A DNA stretch of 64,000 nucleotides from Cyprinodon diabolis (taxonomy: Eukaryota > Chordata > Actinopteri > Cyprinodontiformes > Cyprinodontidae): positions 1 to 64,000 of the forward strand of contig JARPUW010000257.1 of NCBI GenBank assembly GCA_030533445.1, written 5' to 3'. Numbering within the stretch: the stretch's first letter is position 1; each line of letters begins with the position of its first letter. Under the pieces are notes generated by a model. The model made no database searches. It was not told where the DNA came from and saw only the letters and a program-made list of their open reading frames with translations. The position numbers were made by a program, and so were the translations under genes. Shown here in pieces: positions 35,532-48,300 of this stretch.

Positions 35532-38500
35532 GTAAAATCTGTTTGAAGCTTGGTAACCTTGACAACGCTTAACGAGCCTCTCACTGACACAGACAACAGC
35601 TGCACTCACTATTGGTTTCTTCTTCCCAGGCTTTTTTGTATGGGAAGAACGGCACCGAACAAACGACTACTGATCAAAAACCGTATGAGTTATTCAAAAA
35701 ACATTTTCACCATGAGCATCAGCAATCCTTCGACTCCAACTATACCAACTTTGGTGTATGTGTGTCATTCAGAAAAATATTTATGACGAGTTGAAAACAC
35801 ATAGTCTGATTCGTTTCTCTCCCATCTTCAGCTCAAAAAGAATAGAGAAAGGCTGAAACTCTCATCGACTTTAGGTTGGTCTGGAGGGTTTTTAAGGAAA
35901 AGTATTAATCCTACCGTAATTCTGAAGACATTGTGTGAGTCCAGAGGTTTCAGTCTACAAACTGACCAAAAATGGTGACTGTAGCTCCAAATATGTGGCC
36001 GTGAGGGCGAGAATAAGATGTTTGATCTGAAAAAAATGGCCGCCTCACACTAAGATTTCAGCAGCTGCACTCTAGCAGGCTGCTGCAGAAGCTAACTGTC
36101 AGCTAGCTTCCAGGTGCTTACCCTCCGAACAAACGACTGCTGAGCAAAAACCGTAAAAGATATCTGAAAAATTCTTTCAGTGAAAGCAACATCTATCCTT
36201 TGTCTCAGACTGGGGTAACCTTCATGTCTGTAGGTCTTTCACAACCCAAAACGAAGCACAAACAAAATGGTTGGCCCACCTGCTCCTCCCTTTCTTTTAA
36301 CTGCAGGACCTCACTCTCACTCACCTTTTAGCTGCTAAAGCACCCCTCCGAACAAACGACTGCTGAGTAAAAACCGTAAAAGGTATCTGAAAAATTCTTT
36401 TTATCTAAGCGACAGCTATATCTTGTCTTCGATTGGAGTAACTTTCATGGCTGTAGGTCATCTACAAACTGAATGGGAAGAGAAAGAAAAAGAAAAAACG
36501 TTTCATCACACCTAAGCTTCTAATTGAGCTAGCTGCAGCAGGTCACTGTCACTCAGCTTTCAGGTGCTTAAAATGTCCTCCGAACAAACGACTGCTGAGC
36601 AAAAACCGTATGAGTTATTCAAAAAAATTTTTCACCGTGAGCGTCAGTCATCCTTCGACTCCAACTATGCCAACTTTGGTGTATGTGTGTCATTCAGAAA
36701 AATATTTATGACGAGTTTAAAACACATAGTCTGATTCGTTTTTCTCCCCTCTTCTGCTCCAAAACCAATGAAAAACGGCTCTGATTTTCATCGACTTTAG
36801 GTCGGTCTGGAGGGTTTTTAAGGAAAAGTATTAATCCTACCGTAATTCCGAAGATATTGTGTGGGTCCAGAGATTTCAGTCTACAAACTGACCAAAAATG
36901 GTGACTCTAGCTATAAATATGTGGCCGTGAGGGCGAGTTTAAAATGTTTTTTTGTGTTTAAAAAACGCCTGCCTCACACTCTAGCTTTTCAGTTGCTCCA
37001 CTCTAGCAGGCTGGATTTTGCTAAAACTTTGTGGTGCTTGAGGTCTGATTATACAAAAACCGTAGCAGTTATCAACATACCGTCTTCAGTTTTAAATAGA
37101 CGAAGGATTTATCTACAAACTGAGCTTCAAACTGTTTTTCTAGGTGAATGTATGCCGACACAGTGAAGTGCTGTTTTTTATGCTTTTTTTTTCCTCTCCC
37201 CATTCATTTCCTATGGGATTTTTTTGCGACGTTTTCACTAATAATTCGCAAACCTTCGGACTAATGAGAAAGTTTTATACAAGCACACATCACCCCATTG
37301 GTCCCGACGCGTGTGCCAACTTTGGGCCCGATCCGCCAAACCGTGCGGGACTAGTTACGCGCCGAAGTTTTGGGTATACGGGAGAATTATAATAATAACT
37401 AGAAAATTTCTAAAGAAATTTTGAGGGGGGCCACCTACTGCCCGTCTGGGGAACCGGGCCAATACGGCCCTGGCAAGTGACGTCGGGGCTCCCCAGACCA
37501 ACTGCTTACGCCTTTGAGGGCTGCTGAGGGAAGGAAAGAGGGCAAGTTCATGGGCAAAGAGAGCTGTGTGCCACTTGTGCTGAAATCTGGGAAATAGACG
37601 TGCACAGCGTATGATGCACAAGGGTAATATGGGTTGTCCATATTGAAACACAGTGGGTAAAGCCCAGTTGGCGGGCTTCGCCCGCCTGCTAGGAGCCATC
37701 TCAGTGAAGAAAAAAATCACCAATGGCGGGCTCTGCCCGCCTTCTAAGAGCCATTGCAGTGATGAAATCACCAATGGCGGGCTCCGCCCGCCTGCTAAGA
37801 GCCATTGCAGTGATGTAATCACCTTTGGCGGGCTCCGCCCGCCTGTTACCATTGGCGGGCTCCGCCCGCCTTCTAAGAGCCATTGCAGTGATGAAATCAC
37901 CAATGGCAATGAGCAATATGCCAGAATGTATGAGTGTGTATAAGGAAGAGGCTTTTATTCTGTAGAGTCCTTGTAGTCTTATTTTGAAAGTCTATCATGA
38001 ATGTGCATCAAAAGATGGGTCACGCCCAGCAGTGATATAGAATCCATTTCCAAATGTTAAATCACTGGTTTTCCATGTTATTAGGTGAATAGTTGCTGTA
38101 TTACAGAGTAAATGGGAGACTTTTATTGTGAAATTTGCTCTGGGTGTGTTTTGAAAAGGTCACTAGAGTCTAATAAAAACAACCTGGAAGAGTTTGGGTC
38201 ATAATGTTGAGCCATTTGCATCAATTAATGCATTAGTATAATCTAGAGGCTTTTATTTTGTAGGGTCCCTGGAGTCTTATTTTGAAAGTCCAACAGAGTT
38301 GTGTTTATAGAAAATGTTCAGACCCGTCAATGATAGTTGATTACTTTCCAATCGTTAAATCACTCTTTTTCCATGTTATTAGGGCAGTAGATGAAGCGGA
38401 AATGGGAGGCTTTTATTTTGAAATTTGCTACAGGGTGTGTTTTAAACAGTCTCCTAGAGTCTATTCTCTAAAACGGGGTTGAGTTTGGGTCATAATGTTG

Positions 38501-38702
38501 AGCCATATAGGGCAATAAATATATGTAAAAAATATAGAGGCTTTTATTTTGTAGGGTCCCTGGAGTCTTATTTTGAAAGTCTATCAGTGCTGAGTGGCAA
38601 GGGAAGTGTCATGGACAGCAGTCATATAGTATCCATTTCCCAATGTTAAATCAGTCCTTTCACCCTCCATTAGATTAATATGTGCTGTTTAAAACAGCAG
38701 AG
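35532..38702. repeat. Unit 12 (3171 bp): G-type, no hairpin module, alpha tail
   Basis: The 5' half matches unit 2 (GTAATTCTGAAG, GTGGTGCTTGAGG, TTTTCACTAATAATTC). The tail shares TTGCTACAGGG with unit 18 only. It is therefore a junction between two parent lineages. Confidence 0.94.
37670..37907. repeat. 51-bp double-hairpin minisatellite, 5 hairpins (unit 12)
   Basis: Reference layout, stems intact. Confidence 0.93.
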
Positions 38703-40560
38703 GTAAAATCTGTTTGAAGCTTGGTAACCTTGACAACGCTTAACGAGCCTCTCACTGACACAGACAACAGCTGCACTCACTATTGGTTTCTTCTTCCCAG
38801 GCTTTTTTGTATGGGAAGAACGGCACCGAACAAACGACTACTGATCAAAAACCGTATGAGTTATTCAAAAAACATTTTCACCATGAGCATCAGCAATCCT
38901 TCGACTCCAACTATACCAACTTTGGTGTATGTGTGTCATTCAGAAAAATATTTATGACGAGTTGAAAACACATAGTCTGATTCGTTTCTCTCCCATCTTC
39001 AGCTCAAAAAGAATAGAGAAAGGCTGAAACTCTCATCGACTTTAGGTTGGTCTGGACGGTTTTTAAGGAAAAGTATTAATCCTACCGTAATTCCGAAGAC
39101 ATTGTGTGAGTCCAGAGGTTTCAGTCTACAAACTGACCAAAAATGGTGACTGTAGCTCCAAATATGTGGCCGTGAGGGCGAGAATAACATGTTTGATCTT
39201 AAAAGAATGGCCGCCTCACACTAAGATTTCAGCAGCTGCACTCTAGCAGGCTGCTGCAGAAGCTAACTGTCAGCTAGCTTCCAGGTGCTTACCCTCCGAA
39301 CAAACGACTGCTGAGCAAAAACCGTAAAAGATATCTGAAAAATTCTTTCAGTGAAAGCAACATCTATCCTTTGTCTCAGACTGGGGTAACCTTCATGTCT
39401 GTAGGTCTTTCACAACCCAAAACGAAGCACAAACAAAATGGTTGGCCCACCTGCTCCTCCCTTTGTTTGAACTGCAGGACCTCACTCTCACTCACCTTTT
39501 AGCTGCTAAAGCACCCCTCCGAACAAACGACTGCTGAGTAAAAACCGTAAAAGGTATCTGAAAAATTATTTTTATCTAAGCGACAGCTATATCTTGTCTT
39601 CAATTGGAGTAACTTTCATGGCTGTAGGTCATCTACAACCTGAATGGGAAGAGAAAGAAAAAGAAAAAACGTTTTGTCACACCTGATCTTCTAATTGAGC
39701 TAGCTGCAGCAGGACACTCTCCCCCAGCTTTCAGCTGCTTAAAATGTCCTCCGAACAAACGACTGCTGAGCAAAAACCGTATGAGTTATTCAAAATATTT
39801 TTTCACCGTGAGCGTCAGCCATCCTTCGACTCCAACTATGCCAACTTTGGTGTATGTGTGTCATTCAGAAAAATATTTATGACGAGTTTAAAACACATAG
39901 TCTGATTCGTTTTTCTCCCCTCTTCTGCTCCAAAACCAATGAAAAACGGCTCTGATTTTCATCGACTTTAGGTCGGTCTGGAGGGTTTTTAAGGAAAAGT
40001 ATTAATCCTACCGTAATTCCGAAGATATTGTGTGGGTCCAGAGATTTCAGTCTACAAACTGACCAAAAATGGTGACTCTAGCTATAAATATGTGGCCGTG
40101 AGGGCGAGTTTAAAATGTTTTTTTGTGTTTAAAAAACGCCTGCCTCACACTCTAGCTTTTCAGTTGCTCCACTCTAGCAGGCTGGATTTTGCTAAAACTT
40201 TGTGGCGCTTGAGGTCTGATTATACAAAAACCGTAGCAGTTATCAACATACCGTCTTCAGTTTTAAATAGACGAAGGATTTATCTACAAACTGAGCTTCA
40301 AACTGTTTTTCTAGGTGAATGTATGCCGACACAGTGAAGTGCTGTTTTTTATGCTTTTTTTTTCCTCTCCCCATTCATTTCCTATGGGATTTTTTTGCGA
40401 CGTTTTCGCTAATAATTCGCAAACCTTCGGACTAATGAGAAAGTTTTATACAAGCACACATCACCCCATTGGTCCCGACGCGTGTGCCAACTTTGGGCCC
40501 GATCCGCCAAACCGTGCGGGACTAGTTACGTGCCGAAGTTTTGGGTATACGGGAGAATTA

Positions 40561-40638
40561 TAATAATAATAATAATACGCGGAATAAATATGTGCAATAG
40601 TAGTAGGTGGGCCATGCCTTCGGCATGTGGCCCCCCAA
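40561..40638. repeat. TAA-linked hairpin module, single copy (unit 13)
   Basis: One core (from 40576) after a longer TAA tract, joined directly to CTAG. With only one copy it shows the complete foldback with its flank most clearly. Confidence 0.93.
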
Positions 40639-40909
40639 CTAGAAAATTTCTAAAGAAATTTTGAGGGGGGCCACCTACTGCCCGTCTGGGGAACAGGGCC
40701 AATACGGCCCTGGCAAGTGATGTCGGGGCTCCCCAGACCAACTGCTTACGCCTTTGAGGGCTGCTGAGGGAAGGAAAGAGGGCTAGGTCATGGGCAAAGA
40801 GAGCTGTGTGCCACTTGTGCTGAAATCTGGGAAATAGACGTGCACAGCGTATGATGCAAAAGGGTAATATGGGTTGTCCATATTGAACCGCAGTGGGTAA
40901 AGCTCAGTT

Positions 40910-41018
40910 GGTGGGCTCCGCCCGCCTGCTAGGAGCCCTTGCAGCGATGAAAAAAATCACCAATGGCGGGCTCTGCCCGCCTGCTAAGAGCCATTGCAGT
41001 GATGAAATCACCAATGGC
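40910..41018. repeat. 51-bp double-hairpin minisatellite, 2 hairpins (unit 13)
   Basis: GC hairpins at 40910 and 40965 only, joint smallest array in the window. The final AT-side arm is the intact CACCAATGGC, unlike the decayed ATTACAAATGGC of other beta arrays, so the deletion removed the terminal monomers. Confidence 0.93.
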
Positions 41019-43671
41019 AATGAGCAATATGCCAGAATGTATGAGTGTGTATAAGGAAGAGGCTTTTATTCTGTAGAGTCCCTGGAGTCTTATTTTGAAA
41101 GTCTATCATGGAAGTGCATCTAAAGATGGGTCATGCCCAGCAGTTATATAGAATCAATTTCCAAATGTTAAATCACTGGTTTTCCATGTTATTAGGTGAA
41201 TAGTTGCTGTATTACAGAGTAAATGGGAGACTTTTATTGTGAAATTTGCTCTGGGTGTGTTTTGAAAAGGTCACTAGAGTCTAATAAAAACAACCTGGAA
41301 GAGTTTGGGTCATAATGTTGAGCCATTTGCATCAATTAATGCATTAGTATAATCTAGAGGCTTTTATTTTGTAGGGTCGCTGGAGTCTTATTTTGAAAGT
41401 CCAACAGAGTTGTGTTTATAGAAAATGTTCAGACCCGTCAATGATAGTTGATTACTTTCCAATCGTTAAATCACTGTTTTTCCATGTTATTAGGGCAGTA
41501 GATGAAGCGGAAATGGGAGGCTTTTATTTTGAAATTTGCTATAGGGTGTGTTTTAAACAGTCTCCTAGAGTCTATTCTCTAAAACGGGGTTGAGTTTGGG
41601 TCATAATATTGAGCCATATAGGGCAATAAATATATGTAAAAAATATAGAGGCTTTTATTTTGTAGGGTCCCTGGAGTCTTATTTTGAAAGTCTATCAGTG
41701 CTGAGTGGCAAGGGAAGTGTCCTGGACAGCAGTCATATAGTATCCATTTCCCAATGTTAAATCAGTCCTTTCACCCTCCATTAGATTAATATGTGCTGTT
41801 TAAAACAGCAGAGGTAAAATCTGTTTGAAGCTTGGTAACCTTGACAACGCTTAACGAGCCTCTCACTGACACAGACAACAGCTGCACTCACTATTGGTTT
41901 CTTCTTCCCAGGCTTTTTTGTATGGGAAGAACGGCAACGAAAACAAACGACTACTGATCAAAAACCGTATGAGTTATTCAAAAAACATTTTCACCATGAG
42001 CATCAGCAATCCTTCGACTCCAAGTATACCAACTTTGGTGTATGTGTGTCATTCAGAACAATATTTATGACGACTTGAAAACACATAGTCTGATTCGTTT
42101 CTCTTCCATCTTCAGCTCAAAAAGAATGGAGAAAGGCTGAAACTCATCGACTTTAGGTTGGTCTGGAGGGTTTTTAAGGAAAAGTATTAATCCTACCGTA
42201 ATTCCGAAGACATTGTGTGAGTCCAGAGGTTTCAGTCTACAAACTGACCAAAAATGGTGACTGTAGCTCCAAATATGTGGCCGTGAGGGCGAGAATAAGA
42301 TGTTTGATCTTAAAAAAATGGCCGCCTCACACTAAGATTTCAGCAGCTGCACTCTAGCAGGCTGCTGCAGAAGCTAACTGTCAGCTAGCTTCCAGGTGCT
42401 TACCCTCCGAACAAACGACTGCTGAGCAAAAACCGTAAAAGATATCTGAAAAATTCTTTCAGTGAAAGCAACATCTATCCTTTGTCTCAGACTGGGGTAA
42501 CCTTCATGTCTGTAGGTCTTTCACAACCCAAAACGAAGCACAAACAAAATGGTTGGCCCACCTGCTCCTCCCTTTGTTTGAACTGCAGGACCTCACTCTC
42601 ACTCACCTTTTAGCTGCTAAAGCACCCCTCCGAACAAACGACTGCTGAGTAAAAACCGTAAAAGGTGTCTGAAAAATTCTTTTTATCTAAGCGACAGCTA
42701 TATCTTGTCTTCAATTGGAGTAACTTTCATGGCTGTAGGTCATCTACAAACTGAATGGGAAGAGAAAGAAAAAGAAAAAACGTTTCATCACACCTAAGCT
42801 TCTAATTGAGCTAGCTGCAGCAGGTCACTGTCACTCAGCTTTCAGGTGCTTAAAATGTCCTCCGAACAAACGACTGCTGAGCAAAAACCGTATGAGTTAT
42901 TCAAAAATTTTTTTCACCGTGAGCGTCAGTCATCCTTCGACTCCAACTATGCCAACTTTGGTGTATGTGTGTCATTCAGAAAAATATTTATGACGAGTTT
43001 AAAACACATAGTCGGATTCGTTTTTCTCCCCTCTTCTGCTCCAAAACCAATGAAAAACGGCTCTGATTTTCATCGACTTTAGGTCGGTCTGGAGGGTTTT
43101 TAAGGAAAAGTATTAATCCTACCGTAATTCCGAAGATATTGTGTGGGTCCAGAGATTTCAGTCTACAAACTGACCAAAAATGGTGACTCTAGCTATAAAT
43201 ATGTGGCCGTGAGGGCGAGTTTAAAATGTTTTTTTGTGTTTAAAAAACGCCTGCCTCACACTCTAGCTTTTCAGTTGCTCCACTCTAGCAGGCTGGATTT
43301 TGCTAAAACTTTGTGGCGCTTGAGGTCTGATTATACAAAAACCGTAGCAGTTATCAACATACCGTCTTCAGTTTTAAATAGACGAAGGATTTATCTACAA
43401 ACTGAGCTTCAAACTGTTTTTCTAGGTGAATGTATGGCGACACAGTGAAGTGCTGTTTTTTATGCTTTTTTTTTCCTCTCCCCATTCATTTCCTATGGGA
43501 TTTTTTTGCGACGTTTTCGCTAATAATTCGCAAACCTTCGGACTAATGAGAAAGTTTTATACAAGCACACATCACCCCATTGGTCCCGACGCGTGTGCCA
43601 ACTTTGGGCCCGATCCGCCAAACCGTGCGGGACTAGTTACGTGCCGAAGTTTTGGGTATACGGGAGAATTA

Positions 43672-43953
43672 TAATAATAATAATACGCGGAATAAATATG
43701 TGCAATAGTAGTAGGTGGGCCATGCCTTCGGCATGTGGCCCCCCAATAATAATACGCGGAATAAATATGTGCAATAGTAGTAGGTGGGCCATGCCTTCGG
43801 CATGTGGCCCCCCAATAATACGCGGAATAAATATGTGCAATAGTAGTAGGTGGGCCATGCCTTCGGCATGTGGCCCCCCAATAATAATAATACGCGGAAT
43901 AAATATGTGCAATAGTAGTAGGTGGGCCATGCCTTCGGCATGTGGCCCCCCAA
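43672..43953. repeat. TAA-linked hairpin modules, 4 copies (unit 14)
   Basis: Cores start at 43685, 43754, 43820 and 43892 (periods 69, 66, 72). This is the largest module block in the window. All spacing differences are whole TAA triplets. Confidence 0.94.
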
Positions 43954-44224
43954 CTAGAAAATTTCTAAAGAAATTTTGAGGGGGGCCACCTACTGCCCGT
44001 CTTGGGAACCGGGCCAATACGGCCCTGGCAAGTGACGTCGGGGCTCCCCAGACCAACTGCTTACGCCTTTGAGGGCTGCTGAGGGAAGGAAAGAGGGCAA
44101 GTTCATGGGCAAAGAGAGCTGTGTGCCACTTGTGCTGAAATCTGGGAAATAGACGTGCACAGCGTATGATGCACAAGGGTAATATGGGTTGTCCATATTG
44201 AAACACAGTGGGTAAAGCCCAGTT

Positions 44225-44462
44225 GGTGGGCTTCGCCCGCCTGCTAGGAGCCATCTCAGTGAAGAAAAAAATCACCAATGGCGGGCTCTGCCCGCCTTCT
44301 AAGAGCCATTGCAGTGATGAAATCACCAATGGCGGGCTCCGCCCGCCTGCTAAGAGCCATTGCAGTGATGTAATCACCTTTGGCGGGCTCCGCCCGCCTG
44401 TTACCATTGGCGGGCTCCGCCCGCCTTCTAAGAGCCATTGCAGTGATGAAATCACCAATGGC
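44225..44462. repeat. 51-bp double-hairpin minisatellite, 5 hairpins (unit 14)
   Basis: Reference layout. The first stem is GGTGGGC, as in unit 3. Confidence 0.93.
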
Positions 44463-45257
44463 AATGAGCAATATGCCAGAATGTATGAGTGTGTATAAGG
44501 AAGAGGCTTTTATTCTGTAGAGTCCTTGTAGTCTTATTTTGAAAGTCTATCATGAATGTGCATCAAAAGATGGGTCACGCCCAGCAGTGATATAGAATCC
44601 ATTTCCAAATGTTAAATCACTGGTTTTCCATGTTATTAGGTGAATAGTTGCTGTATTACAGAGTAAATGGGAGACTTTTATTGTGAAATTTGCTCTGGGT
44701 GTGTTTTGAAAAGGTCACTAGAGTCTAATAAAAACAACCTGGAAGAGTTTGGGTCATAATGTTGAGCCATTTGCATCAATTAATGCATTAGTATAATTTA
44801 GAGGCTTTTATTTTGTAGGGTCGCTGGAGTCTTATTTTGAAAGTCCAACAGAGTTGTGTTTATAGAAAATGTTCAGACCCGTCAATGATAGTTGATTACT
44901 TTCCAATCGTTAAATCACTCTTTTTCCATGTTATTAGGGCAGTAGATGAAGCGGAAATGGGAGGCTTTTATTTTGAAATTTGCTATAGGGTGTGTTTTAA
45001 ACAGTCTCCTAGAGTCTATTCTCTAAAACGGGGTTGAGTTTGGGTCATAATGTTGAGCCATATAGGGCAATAAATATATGTAAAAAATATAGAGGCTTTT
45101 ATTTTGTAGGGTCCCTGGAGTCTTATTTTGAAAGTCTATCAGTGCTGAGTGGCAAGGGAAGTGTCATGGACAGCAGTCATATAGTATCCATTTCCCAATG
45201 TTAAATCAGTCCTTTCACCCTCCATTAGATTAATATGTGCTGTTTAAAACAGCAGAG

Positions 45258-48200
45258 GTAAAATCTGTTTGAAGCTTGGTAACCTTGACAACGCTTAACG
45301 AGCCTCTCACTGACACAGACAACAGCTGCACTCACTATTGGTTTCTTCTTCCCAGGCTTTTTTGTATGGGAAGAACGGCACCGAACAAACGACTACTGAT
45401 CAAAAACCGTATGAGTTATTCAAAAAACATTTTCACCATGAGAATCAGCAATCCTTCGACTCCAACTATACCAACTTTGGTGTATGTGTGTCATTCAGAA
45501 AAATATTTATGACGAGTTGAAAACACATAGTCTGATTCGTTTCTCTCCCATCTTCAGCTCAAAAAGAATAGAGAAAGGCTGAAACTCTCATCGACTTTAG
45601 GTTGGTCTGGAGGGTTTTTAAGGAAAAGTATTAATCCTACCGTAATTCCGAAGACATTGTGTGAGTCCAGAGGTTTCAGTCTACAAACTGACCAAAAATG
45701 GTGACTGTAGCTCCAAATATGTGGCCGTGAGGGCGAGAATAAGATGTTTGATCTGAAAAAAATGGCCGCCTCACACTAAGATTTCAGCAGCTGCACTCTA
45801 GCAGGCTGCTGCAGAAGCTAACTGTCAGCTAGCTTCCAGGTGCTTACCCTCCGAACAAACGACTGCTGAGCAAAAACCGTAAAAGATATCTGAAAAATTC
45901 TTTCAGTGAAAGCAACATCTATCCTTTGTCTCAGACTGGGGTAACCTTCATGTCTGTAGGTCTTTCACAACCCAAAACGAAGCACAAACAAAATGGTTGG
46001 CCCACCTGCTCCTCCCTTTCTTTTAACTGCAGGACCTCACTCTCACTCACCTTTTAGCTGCTAAAGCACCCCTCCGAACAAACGACTGCTGAGTAAAAAC
46101 CGTAAAAGGTATCTGAAAAATTCTTTTTATCTAAGCGACAGCTATATCTTGTCTTCGATTGGAGTAACTTTCATGGCTGTAGGTCATCTACAAACTGAAT
46201 GGGAAGAGAAAGAAAAAGAAAAAACGTTTCATCACACCTAAGCTTCTAATTGAGCTAGCTGCAGCAGGTCACTGTCACTCAGCTTTCAGGTGCTTAAAAT
46301 GTCCTCCGAACAAACGACTGCTGAGCAAAAACCGTATGAGTTATTCAAAAAATTTTTTCACCGTGAGCGTCAGTCATCCTTCGACTCCAACTATGCCAAC
46401 TTTGGTGTATGTGTGTCATTCAGAAAAATATTTATGACGAGTTTAAAACACATAGTCTGATTCGTTTTTCTCCCCTCTTCTGCTCCAAAACCAATGAAAA
46501 ACGGCTCTGATTTTCATCGACTTTAGGTCGGTCTGGAGGGTTTTTAAGGAAAAGTATTAATCCTACCGTAATTCCGAAGATATTGTGTGGGTCCAGAGAT
46601 TTCAGTCTACAAACTGACCAAAAATGGTGACTCTAGCTATAAATATGTGGCCGTGAGGGCGAGTTTAAAATGTTTTTTTGTGTTTAAAAAACGCCTGCCT
46701 CACACTCTAGCTTTTCAGTTGCTCCACTCTAGCAGGCTGGATTTTGCTAAAACTTTGTGGCGCTTGAGGTCTGATTATACAAAAACCGTAGCAGTTATCA
46801 ACATACCGTCTTCAGTTTTAAATAGACGAAGGATTTATCTACAAACTGAGCTTCAAACTGTTTTTCTAGGTGAATGTATGCCGACACAGTGAAGTGCTGT
46901 TTTTTATGCTTTTTTTTTCCTCTCCCCATTCATTTCCTATGGGATTTTTTTGCGACGTTTTCGCTAATAATTCGCAAACCTTCGGACTAATGAGAAAGTT
47001 TTATACAAGCACACATCACCCCATTGGTCCCGACGCGTGTGCCAACTTTGGGCCCGATCCGCCAAACCGTGCGGGACTAGTTACGCGCCGAAGTTTTGGG
47101 TATACGGGAGAATTATAATAATAACTAGAAAATTTCTAAAGAAATTTTGAGGGGGGCCACCTACTGCCCGTCTGGGGAACCGGGCCAATACGGCCCTGGC
47201 AAGTGACGTCGGGGCTCCCCAGACCAACTGCTTACGCCTTTGAGGGCTGCTGAGGGAAGGAAAGAGGGCAAGTTCATGGGCAAAGAGAGCTGTGTGCCAC
47301 TTGTGCTGAAATCTGGGAAATAGACGTGCACAGCGTATGATGCACAAGGGTAATATGGGTTGTCCATATTGAAACACAGCGGGTAAAGCCCAGTTGGCGG
47401 GCTTCGCCCGCCTGCTAGGAGCCATCTCAGTGAAGAAAAAAATCACCAATGACGGGCTCTGCCCGCCTTCTAAGAGCCATTGCAGTGATGAAATCACCAA
47501 TGGCAATGAGCAATATGCCAGAATGTATGAGTGTGTATAAGGAAGAGGCTTTTATTCTGTAGAGTCCTTGTAGTCTTATTTTGAAAGTCTATCATGAATG
47601 TGCATCAAAAGATGGGTCACGCCCAGCAGTGATATAGAATCCATTTCCAAATGTTAAATCACTGGTTTTCCATGTTATTAGGTGAATAGTTGCTGTATTA
47701 CAGAGTAAATGGGAGACTTTTATTGTGAAATTTGCTCTGGGGTGTGTTTTGAAAAGGTCACTAGAGTCTAATAAAAACAACCTGGAAGAGTTTGGGTCAT
47801 AATGTTGAGCCATTTGCATCAATTAATGCATTAGTATAATCTAGAGGCTTTTATTTTGTAGGGTCCCTGGAGTCTTATTTTGAAAGTCCAACAGAGTTGT
47901 GTTTATAGAAAATGTTCAGACCCGTCAATGATAGTTGATTACTTTCCAATCGTTAAATCACTCTTTTTCCATGTTATTAGGGCAGTAGATGAAGCGGAAA
48001 TGGGAGGCTTTTATTTTGAAATTTGCTATAGGGTGTGTTTTAAACAGTCTCCTAGAGTCTATCCTCTAAAACGGGGTTGAGTTTGGGTCATAATGTTGAG
48101 CCATATAGGGCAATAAATATATGTAAAAAATATAGAGGCTTTTATTTTGTAGGGTCCCTGGAGTCCTATTTTGAAAGTCTATCAGTGCTGAGTGGCAAGG

Positions 48201-48300
48201 GAAGTGTCATGGACAGCAGTCATATAGTATCCATTTCCCAATGTTAAATCAGTCCTTTCACCCTCCATTAGATTAATATGTGCTGTTTAAAACAGCAGAG
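45258..48300. repeat. Unit 15 (3043 bp): G-type, no hairpin module, alpha tail (shortest unit)
   Basis: Matches unit 4 (CATGAGAATCAGC) but has lost most of the 51-bp array, which accounts for its length. Private: AACACAGCGGG, CTATCCTCTAAAACG and GAGTCCTATTTTG. Confidence 0.94.
47396..47504. repeat. 51-bp double-hairpin minisatellite, 2 hairpins (unit 15)
   Basis: GC hairpins at 47396 and 47451. The second has a stem change, GACGGGC. It lost 129 bp relative to unit 4 and reached the same size as unit 13 on an alpha background, so contraction to two copies happened at least twice. Confidence 0.93.

Larger units (their letters stand above)
38703..41813. repeat. Unit 13 (3111 bp): T-type variant, 1 hairpin module, beta tail
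   Basis: Distinct haplotype shared only with unit 19: GGTCTGGACGG, CTTAAAAGAATGG, AAAAATTATTTTTATC, TTTTGTCACACCTGATC, GGACACTCTCCCCCAGC and GCGTCAGCCATCC. It differs from unit 19 by two fewer 51-bp monomers and a few substitutions (GAATAACATG; GTCCTGGACAG). Confidence 0.94.
41814..45257. repeat. Unit 14 (3444 bp): T-type, 4 hairpin modules, alpha tail (longest unit)
   Basis: The 5' half matches unit 20 (GGCAACGAAAACAAACG, CTCCAAGTATACC, AAAGGTGTCTG). The 3' half matches unit 3 (GTCTTGGGAACC, GTTGGTGGGCTTCG, TATAATTTAGAGG). It sits at the overlap of two larger duplications. Confidence 0.94.
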
